A stretch of DNA of 6,117 nt from JBBDST01 sp040904765 (GTDB lineage Bacteria; Actinomycetota; Nitriliruptoria; Nitriliruptorales; Nitriliruptoraceae). Positions 1-6,117 of the stretch are shown piece by piece. The notes beneath the pieces are model-generated. The model was not told where the DNA came from, did no database searches, and saw only the letters and a program-made list of their open reading frames with translations. The DNA is taken from assembly GCA_040904765.1 (NCBI GenBank), contig JBBDST010000031.1:1-6117 (forward strand). The letters are read 5' to 3'. A program made the translations under genes and the position numbers. How positions within the stretch are numbered: position 1 is the first letter of the stretch; each line of letters begins with the position of its first letter.

Positions 1-1
1 T

Positions 2-1051
2 ATGACTCGAGTGGGTCGCAAACAGCGTGGGCGTTCGCTCACCGCGGCACTTCTCGCCGGTGTCATGATGCTCGTCTTAGCCGCATGTGGCCAAGACGAC
101 GACACCAGCACCCCTGAACCTTCAAATGGCGACGGGATTACCTACCCAGAACAGAACCTGCGACTGGCAATGATTGTGTCGCGCGACGAACCTCTGGGCC
201 GCGCCATGCAGTACTTCATCCGCGAGGTTGAAGAGCGTTCAGGCGGCGCCATCACCATCGACTTTTTCCCTGACGGTCAGCTTGGTGGCGACACCGACGT
301 AATCGAGCAGGTTGCCGACGGCACGGTCAACATTTTTGCCACTGGCTTCACACCAGGCACCGAGCTTGGCATCCTGTTCTCCCCTTGGCTGTTCACCTCA
401 TACGACCAGGTTGATGCCGTTCTCCAGTCAGAAGTTGGCACCCAGTTTGACGATGCGCTTCGCCGCGACTTTGGTGTGACCATGCTGGACGCGTTTAAGC
501 GTGCACCGCGCCACATCACCAGCAACGGCCGTCCGATCGAAACGCCAGCAGACCTGGCCGGTTTCCGCATGCGGGTCCCAGAAATCCCAGTAATGCTCGA
601 CGTGTTCGCCGGTTTTGACACCGATGCGGTCGCCATGGCATTCGCTGAGGTGTACACGGCACTTGAAACCGGAACCATCTCCGGTCAAGAAAACCCGTTC
701 CCGACCATCTTCGGATTCTCGCTGCAGGAAGTCCAGGAGTACCTAAACCTGACCTACCACGCACACGTGCCAGAATTCATCTTTGTCAGTGTTGAATGGT
801 GGGACGGTCTCGATGACGCCACCCGCGCGCTGATGGAAGAAGTATTGGTCGAAGCCAAGCAGGTTGCTTCTGACGAAACTGACGCCGCCGAAGCAGAACT
901 ACTTGGCGTGCTCTCTGAAAACATGATCGTCGTTGAATCTGACGTTGCCGCGTTCCAGGAACTGGCCCGTGCAACCCACGACCGCATCATCCCGCCGATC
1001 ATCGGCGAAGAGTCATATGCGATTCTGCGTGCGATTGTTGACGGCAGCTAG
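2..1051 (+). CDS. dctP: TRAP transporter substrate-binding lipoprotein, DctP family
   Basis: Extracytoplasmic solute receptor of a TRAP transporter; it captures an organic acid outside the membrane and delivers it to the DctQM permease encoded directly downstream. The 349-residue product opens with a basic stretch (R3 to R11), a hydrophobic core (about 13-27) and a lipobox L26-A27-A28-C29, so it should be lipid-anchored at Cys29. An acidic, low-complexity linker follows (about 31-45). The DctP core shows the conserved F188-R-M-R-V-P193 segment, then M212-A-F-A-E-V-Y-T-A and G228-Q-E-N-P232. Aligned by eye to the sialic acid receptor SiaP, R191 matches the carboxylate-binding arginine (R147) and N231 matches N187, with the same 40-residue spacing. 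R170 roughly matches the second arginine, R127. The ligand is therefore probably a carboxylate, but its identity is unknown. The ATG lies one base from the window edge, so no ribosome site can be seen and a slightly earlier start is possible; the complete signal peptide supports this start. Confidence 0.93.
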   Translation: MTRVGRKQRGRSLTAALLAGVMMLVLAACGQDDDTSTPEPSNGDGITYPEQNLRLAMIVSRDEPLGRAMQYFIREVEERSGGAITIDFFPDGQLGGDTDVIEQVADGTVNIFATGFTPGTELGILFSPWLFTSYDQVDAVLQSEVGTQFDDALRRDFGVTMLDAFKRAPRHITSNGRPIETPADLAGFRMRVPEIPVMLDVFAGFDTDAVAMAFAEVYTALETGTISGQENPFPTIFGFSLQEVQEYLNLTYHAHVPEFIFVSVEWWDGLDDATRALMEEVLVEAKQVASDETDAAEAELLGVLSENMIVVESDVAAFQELARATHDRIIPPIIGEESYAILRAIVDGS

Positions 1052-1069
1052 TTGACCGTAGCAACACCC

Positions 1070-1105
1070 GTTGGGGGGGAAGTGAGCATTCACTTCGCCC
1101 CCAAC
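1070..1105 (+). promoter_or_regulatory. Long hairpin between dctP and dctQ (attenuator or mRNA 3' stabiliser)
   Basis: Two 16-base arms (1070-1085 and 1090-1105) pair at 15 of 16 positions, with one G-G mismatch (1078/1097) and a four-base GCAT loop. The hairpin starts 19 bases after the dctP stop and ends 52 bases before the dctQ start. No run of T follows, so it does not look like a full intrinsic terminator. In many transport operons such a structure protects the upstream mRNA or lowers read-through, so that the binding protein is made in excess over the membrane subunits; that role is inferred here. Within the rest of the 106-base gap (1052-1157) I see only the dctQ ribosome site and no convincing promoter. 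Confidence 0.7.
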
Positions 1106-1148
1106 ATGTACGCCCCATAGACTCGCGCTGCTTGCCGGCCTTTTCTTC

Positions 1149-1152
1149 GGAG
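1149..1152 (+). promoter_or_regulatory. Ribosome binding site of dctQ
   Basis: GGAG lies five bases upstream of the ATG at 1158. It supports that start and shows that dctQ has its own translation signal rather than relying on coupling to dctP. Confidence 0.6.
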
Positions 1153-1157
1153 CCCCC

Positions 1158-1724
1158 ATGATTCAGTTCATCGTCGCATCAGCGCGATACCGCGACATCT
1201 TTTCACGTGTTTTTGCGATCGTCGCTGGAATCCTCGGTTTTCTGATCGTGACGTTGCTTTCAACAACCGTCATCTTGCGATCACTTGGCACCACGATCTT
1301 GTGGGATTTCGAAACTGCCCGTCTGCTGTTCGCGTTCGGTCTTGGCGCCGGCATGATCGCCCTGTCGCTATCTGACACCCACTTTCGTGTCTCCGTGTTT
1401 AGCGATCAAACTGCCAGCATCACCAAACCTGACCGTTTTGAAGCGGCCCGTCAGCTTGGGGTGGCCGCTGTTACCGGCTTCATTTTTTGGGTCGGCTGGC
1501 CCACCATCCCCATCGCATCAGGCAACAAGTTCGCCACCATCCCCTTCACGTTAGGTTCGCTGCGGCTCGCCACCGTTTTAGCTATGGCCGGCATGTGCCT
1601 CGCACACCTGTGGAGTTTCGGTGAAGTTGTTGCCCGCCGCCGCCTGCGTGCCACTGACCCTGACGGCTTTGCGGCACTGATCTCATCTCCGGTCGAAATC
1701 GACGAATCTAAAGGACAGATCTAA
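1158..1724 (+). CDS. dctQ: TRAP transporter small membrane subunit, DctQ family
   Basis: Small integral membrane subunit of the TRAP transporter, which pairs with DctM to form the permease. The 188-residue product has four predicted hydrophobic helices at about 18-40, 54-71, 100-115 and 133-153, the standard DctQ topology. The family landmark W-x-x-E-x-A-R before helix 2 is present (W49, E52, A54, R55), followed by a D73-T-H-F-R-V-S segment that resembles the conserved H-(I/F)-R-V-D motif. The C-terminal tail (about 159-188) is basic, then acidic and probably cytoplasmic. A GGAG site five bases upstream supports the ATG. Its stop codon TAA overlaps the dctM start by one base (TAATG), so the two are very likely co-translated. 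DctQ proteins diverge strongly in sequence; the assignment rests on topology, the W-E-AR motif and position between dctP and dctM. Confidence 0.9.
   Translation: MIQFIVASARYRDIFSRVFAIVAGILGFLIVTLLSTTVILRSLGTTILWDFETARLLFAFGLGAGMIALSLSDTHFRVSVFSDQTASITKPDRFEAARQLGVAAVTGFIFWVGWPTIPIASGNKFATIPFTLGSLRLATVLAMAGMCLAHLWSFGEVVARRRLRATDPDGFAALISSPVEIDESKGQI
1711..1715 (+). promoter_or_regulatory. Ribosome binding site of dctM
   Basis: AAGGA inside the end of dctQ, eight bases before the overlapping ATG at 1724. It fixes the dctM start and, with the TAATG junction, points to translational coupling. Confidence 0.65.
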
Positions 1725-3013
1725 TGGAAGGTCTTGCGCTCGTCGGTTTCGTTTTAGGGCTATTTATCACCCTCATTATCATGAAAATGCCGGTCGCATT
1801 TAGCGTTGGCATCGGTGGGGTCGCATACGTCATTATCAACGACATGACGTTGGGCAACATTCCTGCCCAATTAAGTGGCGCGATCGATTCGAGCATTCTC
1901 ATTGCGATCCCGCTGTATCTGATCGCTGGCGAGTTGATGAACGCCTCTGGTGTGACCACTCGACTCATCGACGCAACTCAACTGGTTGTCGGACGCGTCC
2001 GTGGCGGCATGGCCCACACCAACATTGCCAGTTCACTCGTGTTTGCCGGCATGAGCGGCTCAGCTCTTGCTGATAGTGCCGGCATCGGCAAGATCATGAT
2101 TCCCGCGATGAAAGAACGCGGCTATCCGGCCGGTTTCTCCGCGGCCGTCACCGCCGCGTCAGCGACGGTCGGACCGGTCTTTCCACCCAGTATCCCGTTC
2201 ATCGTGTACGGGTCGATCACCGGCACCTCTATTGGTGCGTTGTTTCTTGCCGGTGTCATCCCAGGCGTGTTGTTGACGTTGGTCCTGATGGGCTGGACAG
2301 CTGTTGCCGTGCGCCGGTTTACGTTGCGTGAAGAACGTGTTCCGTTGAACTTCACCACCCTCATTGCCGTGTTTCGTTTGGGGTTCTTCCCGGCGCTCAC
2401 TCCACTGTTGATTCTGTCCGGCATTTTCTTAGGATTTATGACGGCCACCGAAGCCGGCGCGATCGCCGTGCTTTACACCGTCATCCTCGGGTTTTTCGTG
2501 TACCGGTCACTGAGTATCAAAGCGTTTTTTGAAAGCGTTCAGCGGGCCATGTTGACCTCTGCTGCAACCCTGATTCTGCTTGGTTTGGCATCGATCATGG
2601 GCTGGATGATCACGCTTGAACGGGTTGCTGACCGGTTGGTTGACTTTCTTGGTCCAGTCGCCAGCAACTTCGTGCTGGTGATGGCCGTCACGGTGCTTGC
2701 ATTTTTGGTCGTCGGCATGTTCATGGATGTCGTCGCTGCCATGCTCGTATTTGTGCCGGTGTTCCTGCCGCTCGTTCAAAACCTGGGAATGAGTTCCCTG
2801 CAGTTCGGTGTGGTCGTCACGGTCGTCACGCTGATGGGCCTGTTGACCCCGCCGGTCGGTGTCAGCCTGTATGTGACGGCCGATATTGCGCAAACCAGTG
2901 TTCGTCGCGTCTCGGTTGCAGTGCTGCCGTTTCTTATCCCAATCGGCCTGCTGCTTGGTCTTGTCATCGCCTTCCCGGTGTTGACCGAATGGCTGCCTGC
3001 ACAACGGTTCTAA
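1724..3013 (+). CDS. dctM: TRAP transporter large permease subunit, DctM family
   Basis: Large membrane subunit that forms the transport path of the TRAP system and moves the substrate inward with a Na+ or H+ gradient, without ATP. At 429 residues it has the usual DctM length and is hydrophobic throughout, with many membrane segments. Family signatures occur in order: S111-G-S-A-L-A-D-S-A-G-I-G122, then G150-P-V-F-P-P-S-I-P158 (the DctM PPS-IP motif), T240-x-x-E-A-G-A246, G331-M-F-M-D335 followed by a hydrophobic P-x-F-x-P segment, and G372-L-L-T-P-P-V-G379. All are intact, so I expect a working permease. It overlaps dctQ by one base and is the last gene of the operon; a hairpin starts 24 bases after its stop. 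Confidence 0.95.
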   Translation: MEGLALVGFVLGLFITLIIMKMPVAFSVGIGGVAYVIINDMTLGNIPAQLSGAIDSSILIAIPLYLIAGELMNASGVTTRLIDATQLVVGRVRGGMAHTNIASSLVFAGMSGSALADSAGIGKIMIPAMKERGYPAGFSAAVTAASATVGPVFPPSIPFIVYGSITGTSIGALFLAGVIPGVLLTLVLMGWTAVAVRRFTLREERVPLNFTTLIAVFRLGFFPALTPLLILSGIFLGFMTATEAGAIAVLYTVILGFFVYRSLSIKAFFESVQRAMLTSAATLILLGLASIMGWMITLERVADRLVDFLGPVASNFVLVMAVTVLAFLVVGMFMDVVAAMLVFVPVFLPLVQNLGMSSLQFGVVVTVVTLMGLLTPPVGVSLYVTADIAQTSVRRVSVAVLPFLIPIGLLLGLVIAFPVLTEWLPAQRF

Positions 3014-3094
3014 CGTTTCGGTCTGCCAGTTAAATTTAAGGGTGGCCCGCGTGATTGCAGTCGCAGGCCACCCTTCTCTAACGTTTGCCAGTTA
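3011..3094. repeat. Split direct repeats flanking the convergent terminator
   Basis: TAACGTTT occurs at 3011-3018 and 3079-3086, and GCCAGTTA at 3025-3032 and 3087-3094, in the same order and orientation. The left copy has six extra bases (CGGTCT) between the halves. A related GGTCTG follows the right copy at 3095-3100. The left copy begins with the dctM stop codon, and the right copy ends with the stop codon of the - strand CoA-transferase. The 46 bases between the copies hold the terminator hairpin. This may be a local duplication or the footprint of an old insertion. Confidence 0.6.
3038..3075. terminator. Bidirectional terminator between the convergent gene groups
   Basis: A perfect 10-bp inverted repeat (AAGGGTGGCC at 3038-3047, its complement at 3066-3075) continues inward, after one mismatch, with three more pairs (3049-3051 with 3062-3064) and a ten-base loop. 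It begins 24 bases after the dctM stop and lies 16 bases after the CoA-transferase stop on the other strand, the expected place for a shared terminator. The T-rich tails are weak: CTTCTCT on the + strand, and TTAAATTT on the - strand. Termination efficiency is therefore uncertain. Confidence 0.75.
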
Positions 3095-4327
3095 GGTCTG
3101 TGGCGGTTCGCCCACAATCCCTTCGGTAATCAAGTCGGCAACCTGCTCTTGGCTGTACCCAAGCACGTCAGCAAGCACCTGCAGATTATGCTCACCAAGT
3201 TTGGGTCCAACGTGCCGGATTTCACCTGGAGTGGCTGATAGCCGTGGCGTAATGTTCTGCATCGCCACATCACCAAGGGCCGGATGCATGACCCGCGTGA
3301 TTGCCTCACGTGCCAGAAAATGTGGGTCTGTCAGCATGTCCGAAGCACGGTAGATCCGTCCCGCCGGAACGCCTGCTGTTTCAAGTTCATCCAGCAGTTC
3401 TTGCGCGTCGCGTGTGGCGGTGTAAGCGGCAATCAGTTCATCTAGCTCGGTTTGGCGTGCACCACGCGCCCCATGATTGTTGTACCGCTCATCATCTGCC
3501 AACTCGGGACGACCCATCACTTGGGTGAGGCGACGAAACACCGTATCCATGTTGGCGGCAATCAGAATCGATTCACCGTTCGTACACGGATAGACGTTAC
3601 TCGGTGAGATTTTGGGCAGGATCGCACCGGTGCGTTCTCGGGTGTAATCGGCGACGTCATAATCGATCACCAAAGATTCCATCATGGCAAGTACGGATTC
3701 GTAGATAGCCGCATCAACCACTTGGCCACGTCCCGTGCGTTCTCTTGCATGCAACGCAAACATCGTGCCCATGGTGGCATATACGGCTGCGAGCGAATCA
3801 CCAATCGAAATGCCCGTCCTGCTCGGTGCTTTGTCTGGATCTCCAGTGGTGTAGCGCAAACCACCCATCGCTTCACCGATAGCACCGTAACCGGCACGCG
3901 ACGCGTACGGGCCGTCTTGGCCATACCCGCTTACACGCACCATGACGAGTCGAGGGTTAATTTCACTTAAGAGGTCATACCCTAAGTTCCAGCGTTCAAG
4001 CGTGCCCGGACGGAAGTTTTCCAACAAAACATCCGCGTGAGCAGCCAGTTCACGCACGATCTGCTGGCCTTCTTCGCGGCGCAAATCAAGGGTCACTGAT
4101 TGTTTGTTACGGGCCACAACCGACCACCACAACGAGTGGCCATCAGCACGGTCAGCGCCCCACTGGCGCATCGGATCACCCACGTTCGGCTGCTCAATTT
4201 TGATCACATCGGCACCGAAGTCAGCCAGCAGTTGCCCGCAGAACGGTCCGGCCAGCAACTGACCCATCTCGATGACCCGAAGGTCAGTCAGTGGGCCGCT
4301 ACGTGCCGGGGTTTTGGTGTTACTCAT
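3092..4327 (-). CDS. Family III CoA-transferase (CaiB/BaiF family)
   Basis: Cytoplasmic enzyme expected to transfer CoA from a donor acyl-CoA to a carboxylate. The 411-residue product has the usual length for the family. The N-terminal segment (about 13-51) matches the nucleotide/CoA-binding start of family III proteins, with L16-R-V-I-E-M-G, A26-G-P-F and D36-F-G-A-D-V-I-K-I-E45. The loop with N73-K-Q-S-V-T-L-D-L-R83 and the N104-F-R-P-G-T-L-E-R segment follow. The catalytic aspartate should be D177, in G172-I-S-I-G-D, equivalent to Asp169 of formyl-CoA transferase. The C-terminal domain has the usual G319-V-P-A-G322 and P335-H-F-L-A-R segments. Start: ATG at 4327 has a strong ribosome site; an in-frame ATG at 4357 would add ten residues but lacks one and is less likely. 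It is the last gene of the - strand group, 51 bases after the amidase. Members act on formyl-, succinyl-, carnitinyl- and other acids, and the substrate cannot be assigned. Confidence 0.92.
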   Translation of the reverse strand: MSNTKTPARSGPLTDLRVIEMGQLLAGPFCGQLLADFGADVIKIEQPNVGDPMRQWGADRADGHSLWWSVVARNKQSVTLDLRREEGQQIVRELAAHADVLLENFRPGTLERWNLGYDLLSEINPRLVMVRVSGYGQDGPYASRAGYGAIGEAMGGLRYTTGDPDKAPSRTGISIGDSLAAVYATMGTMFALHARERTGRGQVVDAAIYESVLAMMESLVIDYDVADYTRERTGAILPKISPSNVYPCTNGESILIAANMDTVFRRLTQVMGRPELADDERYNNHGARGARQTELDELIAAYTATRDAQELLDELETAGVPAGRIYRASDMLTDPHFLAREAITRVMHPALGDVAMQNITPRLSATPGEIRHVGPKLGEHNLQVLADVLGYSQEQVADLITEGIVGEPPQT

Positions 4328-4334
4328 ACACGGT

Positions 4335-4340
4335 CTCCCT
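4335..4340 (-). promoter_or_regulatory. Ribosome binding site of the CoA-transferase
   Basis: On the - strand AGGGAG precedes the ATG at 4327 with a seven-base spacer. This decides between the ATG at 4327 and the in-frame ATG at 4357. Confidence 0.7.
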
Positions 4341-4368
4341 GATGGGTATGGTTTCAAGGGTGAATGTG

Positions 4369-4391
4369 ACTGGCGGGTTCAACCCACCAGT
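4369..4391 (-). promoter_or_regulatory. Hairpin enclosing the amidase stop codon
   Basis: In the - strand transcript the 23 bases from 4391 to 4369 fold into a ten-pair stem (nine Watson-Crick pairs and one U-G wobble at 4386/4374) whose three-base loop (4381-4379) is exactly the TGA stop of the amidase. The closing pair is U4382-A4378. No T-run follows, so it is not a typical terminator. It sits 41 bases before the CoA-transferase start and may uncouple translation of the two genes or act as an mRNA processing or stability point; the function is inferred. Confidence 0.55.
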
Positions 4392-5761
4392 GCCGGCCGG
4401 TTGCGATGCCACGCCGTGACTGACTGGTAGGCGACCGCAGCCCGCAGAACAGCCCCGTCATGCCACCACGGACCAACCAGTTGCATGCCAACCGGCAGAC
4501 CGTTGACCTGTCCGACGGGCACCGACACGCCAGGGTTGCCTGCAAACGACCAACCAAACGTGTTCAAACCCAGCTTGTGAGTAATCGCTGCCAGCGGCTG
4601 GCTACCCGTCTTTAACGCATCACTATCAACTGGCGGTGTCTGAATTTTCAAGGTCGGTGTTACTACCAGATCAACGTCAGCGAATGTGGTGTGTTTCAGT
4701 TGTTGGATCCAGCCAGCACGCCACTGCACGGACCGTGCGAACTCTTCGGCCGGGATGTCTTTACCGATCTGAAGTCGAGTCCGCACATCGGAACCAAATA
4801 CTTCAGGTTGAGTAGCGAGGCGTTCTGCGTGAAATGCCAACACGTCCGGATACAGCATTTTGGTCATGCGCTCCTGCGCTTCTGAAAAGCGCGGCACATC
4901 AACATTAACAATTTCGGCACCTAAAGAGGCAAGCACTTCGATTGCGTCCCTGACACGTGCCAGAATCTCCGGGTCGACATCGTCAAAAAAGTAGCTGGTG
5001 GGCATACCGATGCGCACACCCTCAATGCCCTCATGGAGCCCGCGAATAATCTCATCACCCGGGCCGTCAATCGCGCTCGTGTCAAGCGGGTCATAGCCTT
5101 CAATGACGGCCAACATGCGCGCCACAGTTTCTGCCGAATATGCCATCGGTCCGACCGTGTCGAACCACAGACTCATCGGTGTCACCGCTCGGTTTGAAAC
5201 CCGCCCTGTAGTTGGCTTCATACCGACAAGTCCGTTGATGCAGGCCGGCAAACGCACGGACCCGCCCGTGTCGGTGCCAAGCGCAGCCATCGCCATTTCT
5301 GTTGCCACCGCCGCACCTGACCCGCCCGATGAGCCGCCCGGAATGTGGTCGGTGTTCCAGGGATTACGACACGAGCCGTAATGTTCGTTCTGGGTGGTGC
5401 CACCGATCGCAAACTCGGCCATGTTGGTTTTCGAAATGACGATCGCGCCGGCGGCTTTCAGTTTTTCAACGACGGGCGCATCAGTGGTTGGGACATGGTC
5501 GGTAAAAAACTTGGAACCGCTGGTGGTGCGTACACCGGCCGTGTCAATGTTGTCTTTCAACGCAACCGTGACCCCGTGCAGCAACCCAAGCCACTGGCCA
5601 TTGGCCGCTGCCTGATCGGTAGTTTTCGCTTCGGCTCGTGCATTGTCAGCACACACCGTAATAGTTGCTTTCAAGATCTCATCATGCGCCGCGATCTGCG
5701 CCAGATTGTGCTCGACCGTCTGCTCTGCATTTCTCATGGTTTTGTCCGTTTCATCTGCCAT
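4379..5761 (-). CDS. Amidase-signature family hydrolase (GatA-like amidase)
   Basis: Hydrolase of the amidase-signature family, predicted to split an amide into a carboxylate and an amine or ammonia in the cytoplasm. The 460-residue product carries the complete Ser-cisSer-Lys triad. K69 lies in V66-A-L-K-D-N-I-D73, S144 in G142-G-S-S-G-G-S148, and nucleophile S168 in D164-T-G-G-S-V-R170. The spacings (75 and 24 residues) equal those of the glutamyl-tRNA amidotransferase subunit GatA. The C-terminal V414-P-V-G and G421-L-P-V-G-M-Q-L motifs are also present. No gatB or gatC is in view, so a metabolic amidase is more likely than tRNA amidation. No signal peptide is seen. The start is not certain: ATG at 5761 lies 10 bases after the previous amidase stop with only a weak GAG (5773-5771) upstream, and an ATG at 5737 (residue 9) is possible. 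The C-terminal 60 residues match the neighbouring partial amidase at about 39 positions by eye, showing that the two are paralogues. Confidence 0.93.
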   Translation of the reverse strand: MADETDKTMRNAEQTVEHNLAQIAAHDEILKATITVCADNARAEAKTTDQAAANGQWLGLLHGVTVALKDNIDTAGVRTTSGSKFFTDHVPTTDAPVVEKLKAAGAIVISKTNMAEFAIGGTTQNEHYGSCRNPWNTDHIPGGSSGGSGAAVATEMAMAALGTDTGGSVRLPACINGLVGMKPTTGRVSNRAVTPMSLWFDTVGPMAYSAETVARMLAVIEGYDPLDTSAIDGPGDEIIRGLHEGIEGVRIGMPTSYFFDDVDPEILARVRDAIEVLASLGAEIVNVDVPRFSEAQERMTKMLYPDVLAFHAERLATQPEVFGSDVRTRLQIGKDIPAEEFARSVQWRAGWIQQLKHTTFADVDLVVTPTLKIQTPPVDSDALKTGSQPLAAITHKLGLNTFGWSFAGNPGVSVPVGQVNGLPVGMQLVGPWWHDGAVLRAAVAYQSVTAWHRNRPALVG

Positions 5762-5771
5762 AGGTTCTATC

Positions 5772-6117
5772 TCAAATGTTGAACGCCGGGCGGCGCGAAT
5801 GCCAGTCCGTCACCGATTGGTAGGCCGTAGCGGTGCGCAGCAGCATCCCGTCACGCCACCACGCACCCGCCAGCTGCATGCCGACTGGCAGTCCGTCGGC
5901 AAAACCGACCGGGACTGACACGGCAGGGTTGCCACCCATCGACCAGGCGTATGTTTTTTCAGTCAACCGATGGGTGGTGCCGATCATTTCCGTGCCATGC
6001 ACCAGTGGTGTGACAAGTGGCGTTGTCGGTGACACCACAATGTCGACGGTTCGAAACAGTTTGGCCAGCTGACGACGCCATCGTCGCATCCACTCCATCG
6101 ACTGGGCATATTCGACT
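5772..6117 (-). CDS. Second amidase-signature hydrolase, C-terminal part only (cut by the window edge)
   Basis: The reading frame is open through the right edge of the window, so only the last 114 codons are visible; the methionine at 6098 is internal, not the start. The visible part has the family's I-V-V-S-P-T-T-P strand, the G-N-P-x-V-S-V-P-V-G segment and the G-L-P-V-G-M-Q-L motif, followed by A-Y-Q-S-V-T. These align without gaps to the end of the downstream amidase over the last 60 residues (about 65% identical by eye). The catalytic Lys and Ser residues would lie outside the window, so activity cannot be judged. It ends 10 bases before the next amidase, which implies one transcript and possibly coupled translation. 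A tandem duplication followed by divergence is the simplest origin; the pair may have different amide substrates. Confidence 0.9.
   Translation of the reverse strand, partial: VEYAQSMEWMRRWRRQLAKLFRTVDIVVSPTTPLVTPLVHGTEMIGTTHRLTEKTYAWSMGGNPAVSVPVGFADGLPVGMQLAGAWWRDGMLLRTATAYQSVTDWHSRRPAFNI

Noticed and set aside
1052..1080. TTGACC at 1052 as a -35 promoter box for dctQ
   Set aside because: The matching -10 position at standard spacing is a run of G, so no promoter is supported.
2812..2829. Tandem nine-base repeat GGTCGTCAC in dctM
   Set aside because: It encodes a V-V-T-V-V-T stretch in a membrane helix and is explained by codon use in a valine-rich region.
2507..3004. Open frame of 165 codons on the - strand opposite dctM
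   Set aside because: It is rich in His, Gln, Asp and Arg, as expected from the antisense of a hydrophobic membrane protein gene, has no recognisable domain, and lies wholly within the well-supported dctM.
4328..4357. Longer CoA-transferase start at the ATG at 4357
   Set aside because: The extra ten residues fall outside the family's conserved N-terminus, and the ATG at 4327 has a well-placed AGGGAG site, which itself lies inside this extension.
4379..5761. Assignment of the amidase as GatA of the tRNA amidotransferase
   Set aside because: The motifs fit GatA, but they are shared by the whole amidase-signature family; gatB and gatC are absent, and a paralogous amidase and a CoA-transferase adjoin it.
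5345..5782. Open frame of 145 codons on the + strand opposite the amidase
   Set aside because: It is antisense to the conserved, catalytically intact amidase sequence and resembles no family I recognise.

Overview
The window carries two gene groups that face each other tail to tail. On the + strand (2-3013) lies a complete tripartite ATP-independent periplasmic (TRAP) carboxylate transporter: a lipoprotein substrate-binding protein (DctP), a small membrane subunit (DctQ) and a large permease (DctM). On the - strand (6117-3092, read right to left) lie the C-terminal part of one amidase-signature enzyme, a complete second amidase of the same family, and a family III (CaiB/BaiF) CoA-transferase. 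A strong inverted repeat at 3038-3075 separates the groups and probably terminates transcription from both sides. There is no gene-free stretch longer than about 110 bases.

Organism: a bacterium of moderately high G+C (by eye, not counted). The binding protein has a lipobox (LAAC) and an acidic, low-complexity linker after the cysteine. Most TRAP binding proteins of Gram-negative bacteria are instead soluble in the periplasm, so this hints at a monoderm or monoderm-derived lineage such as an actinobacterium or Chloroflexota member. That placement is inference; nothing in the window fixes the phylum.

How the genes may work together: TRAP systems of the DctP type use an ion gradient to import organic acids, and the binding protein keeps the arginine and asparagine that contact a carboxylate ligand in this family. 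Amidases release a carboxylate from an amide. Family III CoA-transferases move CoA between carboxylates. A coherent but unproven reading is a small catabolic locus for an organic acid or its amide: uptake, deamidation, then activation to a CoA thioester. The substrate cannot be read from the sequence, and the two groups are separate transcription units, so the link may be only proximity.

The main non-coding signals are three inverted repeats: a 16-bp stem between dctP and dctQ (1070-1105), the convergent terminator (3038-3075), and a hairpin whose loop is exactly the TGA stop codon of the complete amidase (4369-4391). The terminator is flanked by split direct repeats that supply the stop codons of both converging genes. 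The genes belong to known families; I saw no clearly novel system.
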